The position numbers and the translations under genes are program-made. The notes under the pieces are model-generated. The model searched no databases, was not told the DNA's origin, and worked only from the letters and a program-made list of their open reading frames with translations. Positions 24,302 to 36,903 of a stretch of DNA of 64,000 nt are shown piece by piece. The stretch is from the NCBI GenBank assembly GCA_036971475.1, contig JBAIZL010000005.1, positions 251,776,823 through 251,840,822 of the forward strand. The letters run 5' to 3'. Source of the stretch: Prosapia bicincta. Taxonomy: Eukaryota; Arthropoda; Insecta; Hemiptera; Cercopidae. Positions within the stretch are counted from its first letter, which is position 1. Every line of letters begins with the position of its first letter.

Positions 24302-24340
<39 letters not shown>

Positions 24341-25796
24341 ACATACACACAAAATTTATACCGAAATTGAAGCCACTTCTTATGTAAATAGGTTAACCCT
24401 TTAGCTGACTATTACATTTTTATAACCAAATCTATCTTAACCGGTTACTTTGTAGTTATATTGTAATCTAGGATTACACAGTGCTCTATTTTATACAAAA
24501 TATATAGTCGGAAAAAATAGGCGTTTCTTGTTTATGAAGTGATGTTTGTATTTTTCTCAAAATGTTTTGGCCCATTGCTATAACGTTTTATATTTTTTCA
24601 TGTCTCTGAAGACTTTCTATATTGCCAGGATTGATTTTGTCGCCAATATCGATTACCTGAATAATGTAAACAATTAGCAATTAATAATATAGCGAACAAT
24701 TGGCTATGCCGGAGTGGACGTATTATTTGAAATTACCAACGTCAAAGAGGATTATAATCCTTGCAGAATAATCCTTGGGTACTTGTCAACACCGACATAA
24801 CAGAACCCAAACCGTTTACAATCCTATACAAATAGAGTAGGAGAATCCATTCGTAACCTTGTAACTCCAGAAACCCCATAAATATTGATAGTGACTTTTG
24901 TTTTTATCAGAAAAATTAGTCTTTATTTCATTCACAAATTTAAAATTCGCAAAATTATAAATATTTCAATAAATCTCATCTTTAAACCATTTACATATCT
25001 ATTTATTAAGTGATAAATATTTATGTAAAAGGATTTTCAATTTTTGTTTGTAATAAGTAAACAGTTGAAATGTTCAATAGTTTTATAAAAATTTTTTTTA
25101 TAAAAGAAAACACTATGTTGGTTAGGCTTAAAATAAAAGAATGAATTTGTGGGACAGGTAAACTCTTAAAATGAAATTATTCCATAATACGTTTATTCAA
25201 TACTGTATATTATAATACGATCGCTTTTTATATACTGAATGTTTATTAAGCAAGATTATTCAGAAAAGTAATGTTCCTTTGTACGATTCCCTCTTTAAGT
25301 TGAGCTATAATCATATGTTTAAAATACGTTAGCTAATAACATTTAACCATTTTGAACTTATCTTTAAGGCGGCAGTGTCCTGTCTCATTGTTATTGAGCG
25401 ATAGTTGTTGGAGATTCCCGTTTTTGGAAGGTAATATGGCTACATTGCGTGATTTTGTACATAGTTTTTGTAGTAATGTCAGATGTATATTACCACAACA
25501 ACTCGGTTATGTGTATTTTGAAGTTTTTGTGTTTGTATTCAGATATGCGGTATTGCCTATTTGTATTTAGTTTATGCAGAATTTACAGGTGTTAGATTAG
25601 TTTGTGTAGTTTTAATTCTTTAGGTATAAAATATTAAGGAATGATTGAGTGAATATTGTGATATGTGAATGTTTTATGTGTTCTTGGTAAACAGATCTAT
25701 GGCTAAGTTTCAGAGTAAAAACAAGCAATATAAAAAAAAATTGTAAGTAAATTTCTCCAGAGATTAACAAAGAAAATTTTATTTTATTTACACTAT
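23691..25796. other. Unassigned AT-rich sequence with a CAGA/CA tract
   Basis: Apart from the microsatellite near 24262 nothing was recognised. The short frame at 25352-25570 has no supporting motif. Confidence 0.4.
24262..24345. repeat. CAGA then CA microsatellite
   Basis: Five or more cagacagacaga units pass into a CA tract interrupted by single T bases. Confidence 0.93.
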
Positions 25797-26300
<504 letters not shown>

Positions 26301-27437
26301 ACAATAATAACCAATCATAAAGCCGAAGCAGACTTTTTTAATAAATATCCAAATATGAACTACTATTTGCAAGTATTTACATATAAGAGATGTTAAAGTG
26401 TGAAGTAAAACATAAAATTATATGGAATGTTTTCTTTAGTTATCTGTGCGAATATTTCCAAGATGTAGATTTCTCCGAGGAAGGGGTTGTTTCTGTCAAG
26501 CGTTGCCTTGTGACTCTCTTAAATAAATACATCTTATCAAAGGCAGGCCTGAATCCACTGTAACTTACATTTTGATAATTTTCGTTATAAAGAACGTCAT
26601 AAATAGAATGCTGTAAATAATATTATATAAGAGACTTTATTATTAACTAACAATTCAAAATAAACAAACGTTTCCGATAAATTATATATTTTATACCCGT
26701 GCGGATCCCGTTACAGATGTTTTATATTGTGTCATTCGACTAAATGAAGGAGGCTTTTCTGGTTCAATACTATTCTCTCCCATTCCTTACACGAAGAAAA
26801 ACTATACAGAGCACCCTCCCACATCTGGATGACCAGGTCTGTGTAGTGCAAGACCACACACCTAAACATTCGACTTCAAACTCGTAGCTCTTGTCCAGCT
26901 GACTTTCGTCAGACCCTGGGTCTGTAAGAGCCTTTCGCCTTTAGTGTATGGCCTGAACTTGTGTAAATCCATACTCTGGCCGAACTCTAAGAAGCTCCGA
27001 CCGCTTTTTCCAGAGTTATCTGGGACCAGTAGATTCTTCTTAGCCTCCAGGTTCTACGTACTTCCATATCCAGTCTGGTTCAGTCCAAGTGATGCAATCG
27101 GACCTTTAATCACTCTCATTTGGCCTTACCTAGTGACCGGAGCCTCTGCTATGTAGTGGGTCTAAGTGAGCGTGAACCTATCCCATTAGACATAGTGATC
27201 GCGACATTTATAGTGTTTGGGAAGGTAGCGGATATATAAATCTACCTAGCGCAGCAAGTTTAGATTGCTACAAGCATACGACTCGTCAGGTATAGCCTTA
27301 AAGTACAGCTATATTTTTTTCGTATATTGAAGGTCAACCTCTACAATAACAATACAGTAAGCAAATTTTATATTTTAGCAGTAAATTTCACGATCATCAA
27401 AAATGACAATAAAACTGACTGATTGTTATAAAATAAA
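26301..27437. other. Unassigned; GC-richer patch 26800-27180
   Basis: The 26800-27180 patch is clearly GC-richer than the window average and has a 70-codon frame at 26944-27156 without recognisable motif. It may be part of an unknown element. Confidence 0.35.
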
Positions 27438-27700
27438 GGTAATTATTAAGATCAGCGACTACCGCTCCGATCGGCGAATTTTTTTTCCTATCGAATTGAC
27501 TTTGGTGAACACGAATATGGAGTTATTTTTAACAACAAACGCATATTAACCTAAAAAACCAGGTCAGGTCAGGTTAGGCTATTACTTTTTTAATGTGTTT
27601 GCAGTAAAAAAATACTTCAGATTCATGTTCAGTAAGGTCAAATTCATCAGGAAAAAAATTTCGCCGATCGGAGCGGTAGTCGCTGATCTTTATAATTACC
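27438..27700. mobile_element. MITE with about 100-bp terminal inverted repeats
   Basis: Left end ggtaattattaagatcagcg and right end (reverse complement) ggtaattataaagatcagcg continue identically as actaccgctccgatcggcga and then diverge slowly. Total length is about 263 bp. The central part contains ggtcaggtcaggttagg. No coding capacity; superfamily not determined. Confidence 0.82.
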
Positions 27701-29033
27701 AAAATAAATAAATAACATTCATGAAGAGGCAGTATTTTTAAAGTTATAGAAACCAGTTGATTATTATTATCATTATTATTATTTTTTGGTTGGTGTGCAA
27801 GAATTTGTGTTAAAGCTATTTTGTTTTTCCATTTCTTAGTTTTCAGATTCTGTTAACAACTCATGAATCGATAAACGATTCTGTACAAAGATACTCACTC
27901 ATTATTACAATGATGTCACCATTAAACGGCTAAAACAGCAGTTTTTATGTTTATCGTTGTTCCGGATTTTTACGACTGCCTGCCATATATTTCTACGACT
28001 TTGTAATCAAAGCTTAGAGATAAACATTATTGTTTCTTGGCTACTAGTCAAACACAGTACTTTAATACTGACATAAACATAACGTCTCTTTAATTGCTGT
28101 GGTATCCCTTTTATTGACTATTTATTTATTTATTTTTAAAGATTTAAATCACTTACAATCTACCAACCTTAATTGACGAACAAATAATAACAAGAATTGA
28201 ACAATAAGAGATTATAAGTAATTATTGCGTAACTGAGTATTTTTGAATTCAGTTACGCAATAATTACTTAAAATTTAATTAGTCAATTCAAGATAATTAC
28301 AACAAGCAACTTTAATACAAAGTTATTTACTATAAAGTCGTAGTGCAAAACCCCTATAACGACTGGATACAGGTTACGTCTTTGAAGCAAGCCTCTATTT
28401 CTATAAATAGCCTTAAAACTTTGTTATTTCATATTGAATTACCCTCATTGTATATACAAAACACTCCATACCCTATTTTATTCTCCGCTTAGTAGCACAA
28501 TTCCATTTAAAAAATTCAGATTCTGTATCATTCTTGCTAGTCAGTGACCATACTCGAAAAAAATCTGATACTATTTTGAATGAGGAAATGTTTTCATAAT
28601 GAACACTAGGTAAATTTAAAACTGGCCAAACCGCAAGACGTGTTATTGTAACACTTGTTCGCTATAGAACAGATTCATTTTATGACGTCACGTCATTCAA
28701 ACTGTGCGTTAAATTCGTCAGTTAACACTTTATAGCTCAGAGTTTATTGCCAAAAAGACGAGTGTATCTTAATTAATGGACTTAAATACAAACATTTTAA
28801 CATCAGTAAATCTGAAATGACATCTCATGTTGCGTAATATACTTTATGATGGGCGTCAAATATGTACTAATGTTTCCAATAACATCGACTATCTTGACAA
28901 CGCAACGGCTGTATTCATTTGCTCAGAATTCATTGTCTTCTAAAATTAGAAACTCCTTAACATAATCTTGTCAATAAACACAAGAAACATATACAACTAA
29001 CAATTATAAAAACCTTAATCTCAAACGCGTTTC
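27701..29033. other. Unassigned sequence holding a perfect hairpin and a CRE-like site
   Basis: Contains the 22-bp-stem palindrome at 28215-28270 (listed separately) and a perfect TGACGTCA followed by a second cgtca at 28684-28696. Otherwise AT-rich with no gene seen. Confidence 0.4.
28215..28270. other. Perfect 22-bp inverted repeat with 12-nt loop
   Basis: taagtaattattgcgtaact plus ga is followed, after gtatttttgaat, by its exact reverse complement. A transcript would fold into an uninterrupted 22-bp stem. It could be a MITE core, a cruciform-prone site or a small-RNA precursor. Flanks show weak further inverted similarity. Confidence 0.9.
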
Positions 29034-29680
29034 AATGTCATTATGTCATCATCTTCAGTGATGCTATCACAAAGAAAACTTTGTTTAAAACATAACCTTT
29101 AATATTTTAACAAAAGTATGAACCGGATCTGGAATTGACAAATTTGCAACTACGACTACAAATATATTTACATTGGGCAACATAAGATAACTACAAATAT
29201 TTAATTTTGATAAATCTATAATACAGTATTAATAAAACGTAATATTAAAAACAATTAATTAACAATTAATTTAAATAATTTAAATTAAAGATAATACTTA
29301 ACACTAAATTAATTGACAATAATATTAATTTTTGAATTCGTCCTAATTCATTATTAACAGTTTTATTTAATTTTCTATTTATAAATAAAGTTTCCCATGC
29401 ATCTAATTCAATAAAATTTATAAATTTCTTCAAAAGGATTACATTTTCACTTTTAAATATATGGTTCTCGTCCAAACAATGCTTCGCCTTAGCTGACTTT
29501 TCAGACCTATTGTATTTAAAATAGGAAGATTATTCTTTCGCTCTAACTTGTTTACTCCTTTTAGTTTGTCCAATATATTTCATCGGACGTATTTGAAAAA
29601 AAATCCAATAGCACTATATTTTAATTTTAACCTCTATAACATCATAAAGCACCAAAGGTTATGGACAACAGAATATACGA
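29034..29680 (-). pseudogene. Penelope-like GIY-YIG fragment, minus strand
   Basis: On the minus strand, MKYIGQTKRSKQVRAKE (YIG half of the GIY-YIG core) starts at about 29580, then KHCLDENHIFKSENVILLKK, FINFIELDAWETLFINRK and NNELGRI, ending at the TAA at 29266. The DENH.F...NV.ILKK......LDAWE pattern is the usual C-terminal part of this endonuclease in Penelope-like elements. There is at least one stop inside the YIG part. The 3' tail runs on to about 29034 with gaagatgatgacataatgac. The RT domain is not recognisable upstream. Confidence 0.78.
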
Positions 29681-29989
29681 TCATATACATAAACTTGTAC
29701 TTTATACACATTAGGTTACTTTATTACCACGATATAATACTGTATGATATCAGGCTATTATGTAAAGTCATTCAAAGATCTTTTCAAGTCATTTGTCTTT
29801 AATTTAATCAATTCTATTGTTATAATACTTTGAAGGATAAAATTGTAACGTATATTTTCATATTCTTTACTTTTAAGTAAAATTAATTTAGGACCAATCG
29901 CTCAATTTGCTGAGTAAATTTTGTTATTTGTTTAAAATTTAACAAAATACTTATGGCCAAAAATGTTAGGGTAACACGACAGTTGTGAT

Positions 29990-30430
29990 AGTTGTAAATG
30001 AACTCTCCAACCTCCCTACAATTATAACGGGTGCTGATGGAACGGGATTCATCGAACGGATGAGGGGAGAGAGTAAGGCAGGAAAACCACGCTTATAGGT
30101 AACATTTTGTGAGCTGGCATTTGAGGATTGCAGGCCTTTCCGAGAGGCCAAGGACGATATTTTTCCAAAACATCGATCCTTGGACTTCTGCTGACTCATA
30201 GTGTTGACTCTTTATTTTCTTAATTATGCTTTTTAATGCATATTATAAATAAAAACAAATGTAAATAGGGTATTCAAGGAAACGAGTTATTAGGATTGTC
30301 TAAGTGTTGAGACTGCCGCGATTTATGGCCCCGATGAGGGATGAAACAGTGTCTGATGTTTTCTAGACGATGAATACACAATTTCTCCCTAAGACCTAAG
30401 CTTATATAATTTTGCCTGTAACTACCACAG
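29990..30430 (+). mobile_element. Dispersed repeat family B, copy 2
   Basis: Inverted relative to copy 1 at 23280-23690. Shared blocks are gagctggca, catcgatccttggacttctg, cgatttatggccccgatgag and gttttctagacgatgaatac. A 77-codon frame on the minus strand (29966-30199) is open here but not in copy 1. Confidence 0.6.
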
Positions 30431-31491
30431 CATTATGTTTACTAGTAAGCTGGTGGTTGGTGTGTGGACCTGGAACTACCTGTTGCGTCGAACCCTTTAA
30501 ATCCCTCGATCAGGCGCCAGTCCAGATAATTATAACCCTCTCTTGAAACTCTATTCCAAAAAACAATTTATTTTGTTTTACTCAATATTTTTTTAAATGT
30601 GATATATCTGACATACTCTAAGCACGATAATATGATAGTAATCGTACCATACGCGTATTAAAAGTCTTGAGGATGTTAGAAAAACATTGAATTAAAAAAC
30701 GATACTTATTTAAAGTCAGCTTTTTTCTAATACAAATTTCAATATATTTATCACGTGTCTTGAACTATTTTTATTCTATTACTGTGTCTATGTCAAATAT
30801 ATCTATATATTAATAATGCTGAGCTAAATAAAATAAATTTGTTCTCAAGAAGAAGCTAGCAAAGATTACTCAGGCGGTAACTATCTGCACAAACCAATAT
30901 TTTTAATCTACTTTGTCAAATCGCTTCCAAACGGACTTTGCAAAATTAGGAGGTGATTGCCTAGTAAGGTCAAAAACGTAAGAAATAATAGTTCTTGACT
31001 GCAATTCTACCAACTGTCTATTCATTTCTTTTATGGCCTAGTAATACAATAATTTTTACTTTCAGTTTATTATCAAATGTCCTATGAAAATATAAAATAC
31101 AGCTGAAGAAACATTTATCCAAAAAAATACCATTATTATTTGTACCCATTTGGCTTCTACAGATTAATTGATCGCCGTGCTAGGGAGTCTCCTGAAGTAA
31201 GTTGTAAATAGTAAATATTCATATAGCTCCTGATGTCTTTTCCATTAATAACCATTTATATGTTATTTATACCATATATATATATATATTAATATTAATT
31301 TAATAACCATTTTTCTGATGAAAAACATCTTTTTTTTAATTGCTATATATTTTTTCCATTTTAATCTGTTTAAGAATATCGTCACTTTTATATACATATG
31401 AGAGACAGAAATACCATAAAAACAACAAAAATAATGCAACGGTTGAGTTTCAACACGAATTTGTTCACGATCGTGGGACAAGCTAAGGGTT
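30431..31491. other. Unassigned AT-rich sequence
   Basis: No gene or repeat seen. The end of this stretch may hold decayed upstream parts of the Mutator-like transposase that follows. Confidence 0.4.
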
Positions 31492-32325
31492 AAATCCACA
31501 AAGTATCTAGGGGGTGGAGACTCTAAGGAATATTCATCTGTACTATAAAGTAAACCTAATGATGGTAGCATTAATATTGAAAAATTGGAATGTGTCGGAC
31601 ACGTGCAAAGACGCATGGGGACGCGTCTGAGATAGCTGAAAAAAGATCACAAAAGTAAAAAACCTAGTGACAACAAAGGTTTAGGAGGTGCAGGTAGGCT
31701 TACAGACGCTAAAATAGACTGGCTACAAAGATATTATGGGTCAGCCATCAGGAATAACCTCACGGACGTTGATGACATGAAACAAGCTATTTGGGCTACA
31801 TACTTTCACTCAATATCGACTGACAAAAAGCCTCAGCTTCAGTTATGCCCCAGGGGAATGGATTCTTGGTGTAGCTATAATAAATCGTTAGAGCTAAAAA
31901 CTATTTTTGAGCACAAAAATTCTCTAGCGGAGCCCATCATGTTAGCCATGAAGCCCATATACCGAGGCCTCACCAAATTTGAGTTTCTTAGCCGTCGCTT
32001 GCACGGCAAGACCCAAAGTTTTAACGACAGCTTCAGTTTTATCTGGCAAAGGGTAAAAAGGCTGGTTTTTTAGGCCTAAAAACTCTTCAATTAGGAGTAA
32101 ATGATGCTGTGATAGTATTCAATGAAGCCTCAATCGCTAAAGCCAATGTTTTAGATAGAATATGCATAAAGCCTGGGAATTTCATAGTAGAGACCCTAAA
32201 ACAAATTGATAATATCAGAATACAAAGAGACCCAGGAAGGCAACAAGAAATTGAGAATCAAGAGATTATTTAAAAGGAAGAGGGAAGATGAAGATATGGG
32301 GGGCTACTGTACAGGAGGATTTTAA
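31492..32325 (+). pseudogene. Mutator-like transposase, C-terminal half (frameshifted)
   Basis: The frame from 31492 reads KSTKYLGGGDSKEYSSV, then IEKLECVGHVQRRMGTRLR, KGLGGAGRLTDAKIDWLQ, RYYGSAIRNN, DMKQAIWATYFHS, STDKKPQLQLCPRGMDSWC and LHGKTQSFNDSF. This is the conserved C-terminal region of Mutator-like (MULE) transposase-domain proteins widespread in arthropods and fishes. Two in-frame stops interrupt it (near 31550 and 31630). A single-base shift in a T-run at about 32070 moves the frame, which continues VFLGLKTLQLGVNDAVIVFN. A second shift near 32271 leads to the normal acidic/basic tail KRKREDEDMGGYCTGGF and TAA at 32323-32325. The N-terminal half is missing. In an intact element this protein would catalyse cut-and-paste transposition. 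Confidence 0.88.
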
Positions 32326-33190
32326 TGTAAGAAAAGTACTGTCTTTTTTAACTTGCGTTTTCCGAAAACTGTGTTTTTTAAAGATTAGTTACCAATAACT
32401 CTTGAACCTTAAGAGCTAGAGACCTGACATTTTTTGTGTGTACTAACAACATTATTACTTAAATAATACCCTAAAACAATTATTGTATTTTGTTTCGTTT
32501 AAGGCCCGAAAAATATTATATATATATACTGAACATAAGCCAAAATGTACGACAATCTTATTTACTTAAAAAAAATATAGAAATAAATCTTTTATAAGAG
32601 ATGTTTTTATAGTATTGTGTTTCTATAGTAATAATAATAATTTCCTAAAAATGTCATCACGATAACTTTAATAGTTTTAGAGATACCTGTACCTAACTTA
32701 ACATACAAACTCCCATTTAATTAACATGGCAGAGTGAAAATCCCCTTAGTGAAAATATTGAACTTAAGGGTGACTTTGATGCTTTCAAAAATGTCTTGTG
32801 ATTTCATAAATCATATGAATAATAGCTCATTATATTGGTTTATAAATAGCTAGGTAACCTGGAAAACTTATTGCCTAAAAGTCACTACTAACATTAGCTA
32901 AACTTAATTTAGTATTTTATTAACATTATAACAGCTGAACGTAGAGTAGTCGATCGAGAAAAGTGTGACAATAAAAGTTCTTGATTTATTGTTATTTATT
33001 GAAGTGCATTCGGATACAATTTTTTTGTTGTTTTTTTATATTGTTTAAAAAATGTTTGAAAATAATTTTAGATTGTTGAGTGTTGCCTAGCAACTTAAAT
33101 TTGGAATGAATTGAATAAAATGTCTTAAAATAAGATAAGATAGAAAGCCATATTTTATGCTATTTTGGCTATGTAAAATTACAGTTGGAA
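32326..33190. other. AT-rich 3' flank of the Mutator-like copy
   Basis: Probably partly element 3' sequence, but no terminal inverted repeat was found. No gene seen. Confidence 0.35.
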
Positions 33191-33375
33191 AAATTGTTAT
33201 GTTGCCAGAAACCTTCCAAGAAATGTATTCAATAAGTTCCGACAATTTCATGGCGATCGGATCAGTGGTTTAGTAATTCATAAGGCTCGTACATACATAG
33301 GCTACTTACATACACATACATACATGCACACATACGTACACACAGACATACAAACATTATATATATATATATATT
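33191..33375 (+). mobile_element. LINE-type 3' tail with CATA repeats
   Basis: gacaatttcatggcgatcgg, atcagtggtttagtaattc and then a run of acatacatac-type units resemble the 3' ends of insect non-LTR retrotransposons, which often finish with 'ggtccagtggtttagg' wording and short tandem units. No ORF remains upstream. A TA tract at 33357-33374 follows. Confidence 0.4.
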
Positions 33376-33550
33376 ATTGAGGCGTAAAACAATTTTAGTT
33401 AACATTAACATTTACTGAAATAAATAACATCTGGGGAGAGTTTTGTTCCTTGTAGACTACAGGTGAAACTATCAACGGCTTTTCCAAACGGATTATGCTT
33501 CCTAAGCATGTACTTACAAGCCGCGATCATTACCCTGCTTAAGCATTAGC

Positions 33551-33766
33551 TTAGCGGCTCCCGACCTGGTGGGCAATAAACAGGTTTTGAATGTTTTGGG
33601 GGCTATGCGTATTCAAAGGGGCAAATTTAAAATTTTTAACCAAGTTACAAATTCCGGATTGGATTCCAGATCCATCTTCATTTGTAGCTGTGCATAAACT
33701 TGGTAAATCTTCCCAGTCGTAGTGTCTAGCATTAAAGTATGAATGTGAGGCGACAATCATTTTCAA
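33551..33766 (-). other. Unrecognised 71-codon open frame
   Basis: The minus-strand frame includes HYDWEDLPSLCTATNEDGSG and has ordinary mixed composition, unlike most chance frames here. It has no start or splice context I can defend and no family similarity I can name. It lies just before the hAT fragment but in the other direction. Confidence 0.2.
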
Positions 33767-33830
33767 ACAGAGTGGTTACGAATCAGGTACTTATCTATAA
33801 CTGCGGAGAGGAACGGAATCACTTCTCATT

Positions 33831-33955
33831 TTGTTCCCGTCAACATATTTAGTTGAAAAAGGATTTAGCTCTTTTGTCTAGCTTCTCACGAAACAAAGAA
33901 ATAATTTGGTCAATAATGTGTTAAAAATTTTCCAGATTTCAATTTAAAAATTAAA
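33831..33955 (+). pseudogene. hAT transposase C-terminal fragment
   Basis: The plus strand reads LFPSTYLVEKGFSSFV, a stop, then LLTKQRNNLVNNVLKIFQI. This is the hAT dimerisation region as found in ZBED5/SCAND3-like transposases (FPTSYLVERGFSAV..LLTKQRNRL). Only about 35 residues are recognisable. A hAT-type terminus follows about 1.2 kb downstream at 35139, so this is the 3' half of one element. Confidence 0.72.
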
Positions 33956-34189
33956 ACATAACTCCTTTATTTCAAATGTACGTTTATTACCTTATTTAAT
34001 GGTTTCACTCTTTTATTCTTTAATAAAATTAGTAAATAATATACATTTTAAAATTTTTTACCTATTATATTTGAAAGTGACGTGATAATATTATTTTGGT
34101 GGTTTTACGGTATTTACGGTAGTAAATATGTTTAAAATAATAAAACTGTTTTTTTACTTACTTTACTTTAAATTAAAATTAGGCATATA

Positions 34190-35085
34190 ATGAAAATGGT
34201 AAGGGATGATAGGTGTTAGTCAACCTCCATAAAGGGGGTGAGCAATGGTAAAGGGGTGATAGGTGTTAGTTAACCTTCATAAACGTGGTGAGCCAAGGTA
34301 AGGGGGTGATTGGTGTTATTAGTGAACCTCCATAAAGGGGGTGAGCCATGGTAAAGGATGATAGGTGTTAGTTAACCTTCATAAAGGGGGTGAGCCATGG
34401 TAAAGGGGTGATAGGTGTTATTAGTCAACCTCCATAAAGGGGGTGAGCCATGGTAAAGGGGTGATAGGTGTTAGTTAACCTTCATAAAGGGGGTGAGCCA
34501 TGGTAAAGGGGTGATAGGTGTTATTAGTCAACCTCCATAAAGGGGGTGAGCCATGGTAAAGGGGTGATAGGTGTTAGTTAACCTTCATAAAGGGGGTGAG
34601 CCATGGTAAAGGATGATAGGTGTTAGTTAGCCTTCATAAAGGGGGTGGTCCATGGTAAGGGGGTGATAGGTGTTATTAGTCAACCTCCATAAAGGGGGTG
34701 AGCCATGGTAAAGGGGTGATAGGTGTTAGTTAGCCTTCATAAAGGGGGTGAGCCATGGTAAAGGGGTGATAGGTGTTAGTCAACCTCCATAAAGAGGGTG
34801 AGCCATGGTAAAGGGGTGATAGGTGTTAGTTAGCCTTCATAAAGGGGCTGGGCCATGGTAAGGAGGTGATAGGTGTTATTAGTCAACCTCCATAAAGGGG
34901 GTGAGCCATGGTAAGGGGGCGATAGGTTTTAGAAAACCTCTATAAAGGGGGTGAGCCATGGTAAGGGGGCGATAGGTTTTAGAAAACCTCTATAAAGGGG
35001 GTGAGCCATGTAAGGGGGCGATAGGTTTTAGAAAACCTCTATAAAGGGGGTGAGCCATGGTAAGAGGTGTTATTCAACCTCCATG
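34190..35085 (+). repeat. Dimeric minisatellite (50/53-bp units) inside the hAT 3' region
   Basis: About 17 units of the type ggtaaaggggtgataggtgt, tagtcaacctccataaaggg, ggtgagccat. Two forms alternate: a 50-bp form with gttaaccttc or gttagccttc, and a 53-bp form with attagtcaacctcc, giving a dimer of about 103 bp through much of the array. The last units carry gaaaacctct. The array lies between the hAT coding remnant and the hAT terminus. Confidence 0.95.
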
Positions 35086-35139
35086 GGTGGTTCAACGCTC
35101 TAAAAAGGGTGATGAGCCATAAAAGGTTGGGGAACCCTG
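35086..35139 (+). mobile_element. hAT 3' terminus
   Basis: aaaaggttggggaaccctg ends at 35139. Its reverse complement, cagggttccccaaccttt, is a typical hAT terminal inverted repeat. The next 8 bases, gtttaaac, would be the target duplication. The matching 5' end was not found upstream, so the element is 5' truncated or rearranged. Confidence 0.65.
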
Positions 35140-36818
35140 GTTTAAACCGACTTTCTGTTATTGAAAAGAACTTCACTTCAGACAATAAAAGCGAGTCATA
35201 AACTTGAAGTAAGTAAAGACGATTTTGAAAGAATAAGGCGAAGGGTGGAAAATACTGCCACCCCTCGCCCTAAACAAACCCGTATAATACTGGTATTTAA
35301 CCAACAGTTAAACGTACAATGTCCGACATCCGGGCTAAATATACATTTACGGCGCATTGGCGACTTGTGGTTTGTCATGCAAGCATTAAACACTAAGGTT
35401 GTGTACAATCACCCCCAACTGTCTCATTGCATTATGTGATCGGAAATATACACCCTCCCTTAGCATCGATCAGACACGTCTGGCTAGAGCAAACATAAAC
35501 TCCAGTTTAGTTTGACCATGTTAGACTAAATAGAATTGTTAATTTATTTCTCACAATATGCATCAATACTTATTTGTCAGAGAGGGGTTTGTATACGTTT
35601 AGCCTCTCAGTTTTCTTTACTATAAAATTTAATTTCTTCGAATGTCAGTTTCCTTCAGATAAATGTTTGGTTTCACAAATATAAACGAGGAACAGTTTCT
35701 CCCCTCGTAGCTGCCTCTTCCTCGACCACATACTTCTCAATCTCATATTATTCCTTCACTATAAATGATGGCTTCTCACATTTAAAAATAATGACTCGTT
35801 TTTTACCTTGTGTTATGGTGTAGGAGACACGGTAGAGCTATCTCACTTGGGCTATACGGTTAGAAGGTAATGTGGCCAGAACGATGGTTCAGGCTTGAAA
35901 ATGACAACAAAATCGTTGCCGAAATGTTGCAATAATAAATAAACGATTCGATATTCAACGGTTTTATCTTTTAATCAATAATCTAATGATATATGTCCCA
36001 GACGTATCGATAATGGAATAATCATTCATCCTGGTGATGAAGAAAGTCTTCATTGATACGGAAAAAATAATAAAAACTAGTGCTAACCCCCCTCCCAAAC
36101 TGAGCACTATGAGCTCAATATACCTACAATGTGCGATTGGGATAGGTTTGGTAAGAAAGAATAACGTTTATAATGCATGAGGTTACAGATGGACCGTTGG
36201 AAGTCACACTCACATTTCTTTTTCATTGCGGCCATGCAAAACAGTAAGTCAAAATAGAACCAACTTTCCTTGGCAAGTTGACTTGTCTCCGCAAACTTTA
36301 CTTTTCATTTATAACAAAATCCATCCTAACCGATTATCTTGTAGATGTATTCTAATGTAGTGCTATGTTTTTTAACAGTGATTTTTTGTCACAACTGCTT
36401 TCAAAAGTGTTTAAAGTGTATGTCTCAAAATTTTAATTAAGCTACAGTATTTGAAGCATTTTAGGTAGTTTTAAAAAACTTTTTCCCGTGTCCTGAAAGG
36501 TATGGTTTTCTTCATCACCAGGTATGCGGACCATGTAACCGTGAACTTGACCTTGAGAGATCACAGAAGGCGAGACGGAGGGGGCAGTTTGTAAATACTT
36601 TCCTACAAACATGATAGAGACTGTCAAAACACTAACTTGCATGAGACGATAGATATTAGATAAAGTAGATAATAAAATAGCTTAGGTATTTAATAACAAA
36701 CAATCTTAAAATATGTGTAGACATGCAGAAGCTGTTGATGTATGGAACATTCTCAATATGTAACATATTTTCAGAAGTGGTAGTACACGCAGGACCAAGT
36801 GCATGGTTACGTGGTCAA

Positions 36819-36820
<2 letters not shown>
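35140..36820. other. Unassigned sequence
   Basis: A 92-codon frame at 35161-35439 (MKRTSLQTIKASHKLE, then a good-looking donor gaagtaagt) lies directly after the hAT end. I cannot identify it. A few GC-richer patches occur; no repeats recognised. Confidence 0.3.
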
Positions 36821-36822
<2 letters not shown>

Positions 36823-36880
<58 letters not shown>

Positions 36881-36903
36881 TTATTTATTTATTTATTTAT
36901 TTA
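36823..36903. repeat. TA tract followed by TTTA tract
   Basis: About 27 TA units then about 7 TTTA units. The same order (TA then tttatttatt) recurs at 37531-37580 on the far side of the Penelope-like fragment. Confidence 0.96.

Noticed and set aside
36723..36900. N-terminal extension of the frame that continues into the GIY-YIG domain
   Set aside because: It passes through a TA/TTTA microsatellite; the homologous part starts only after 36904.
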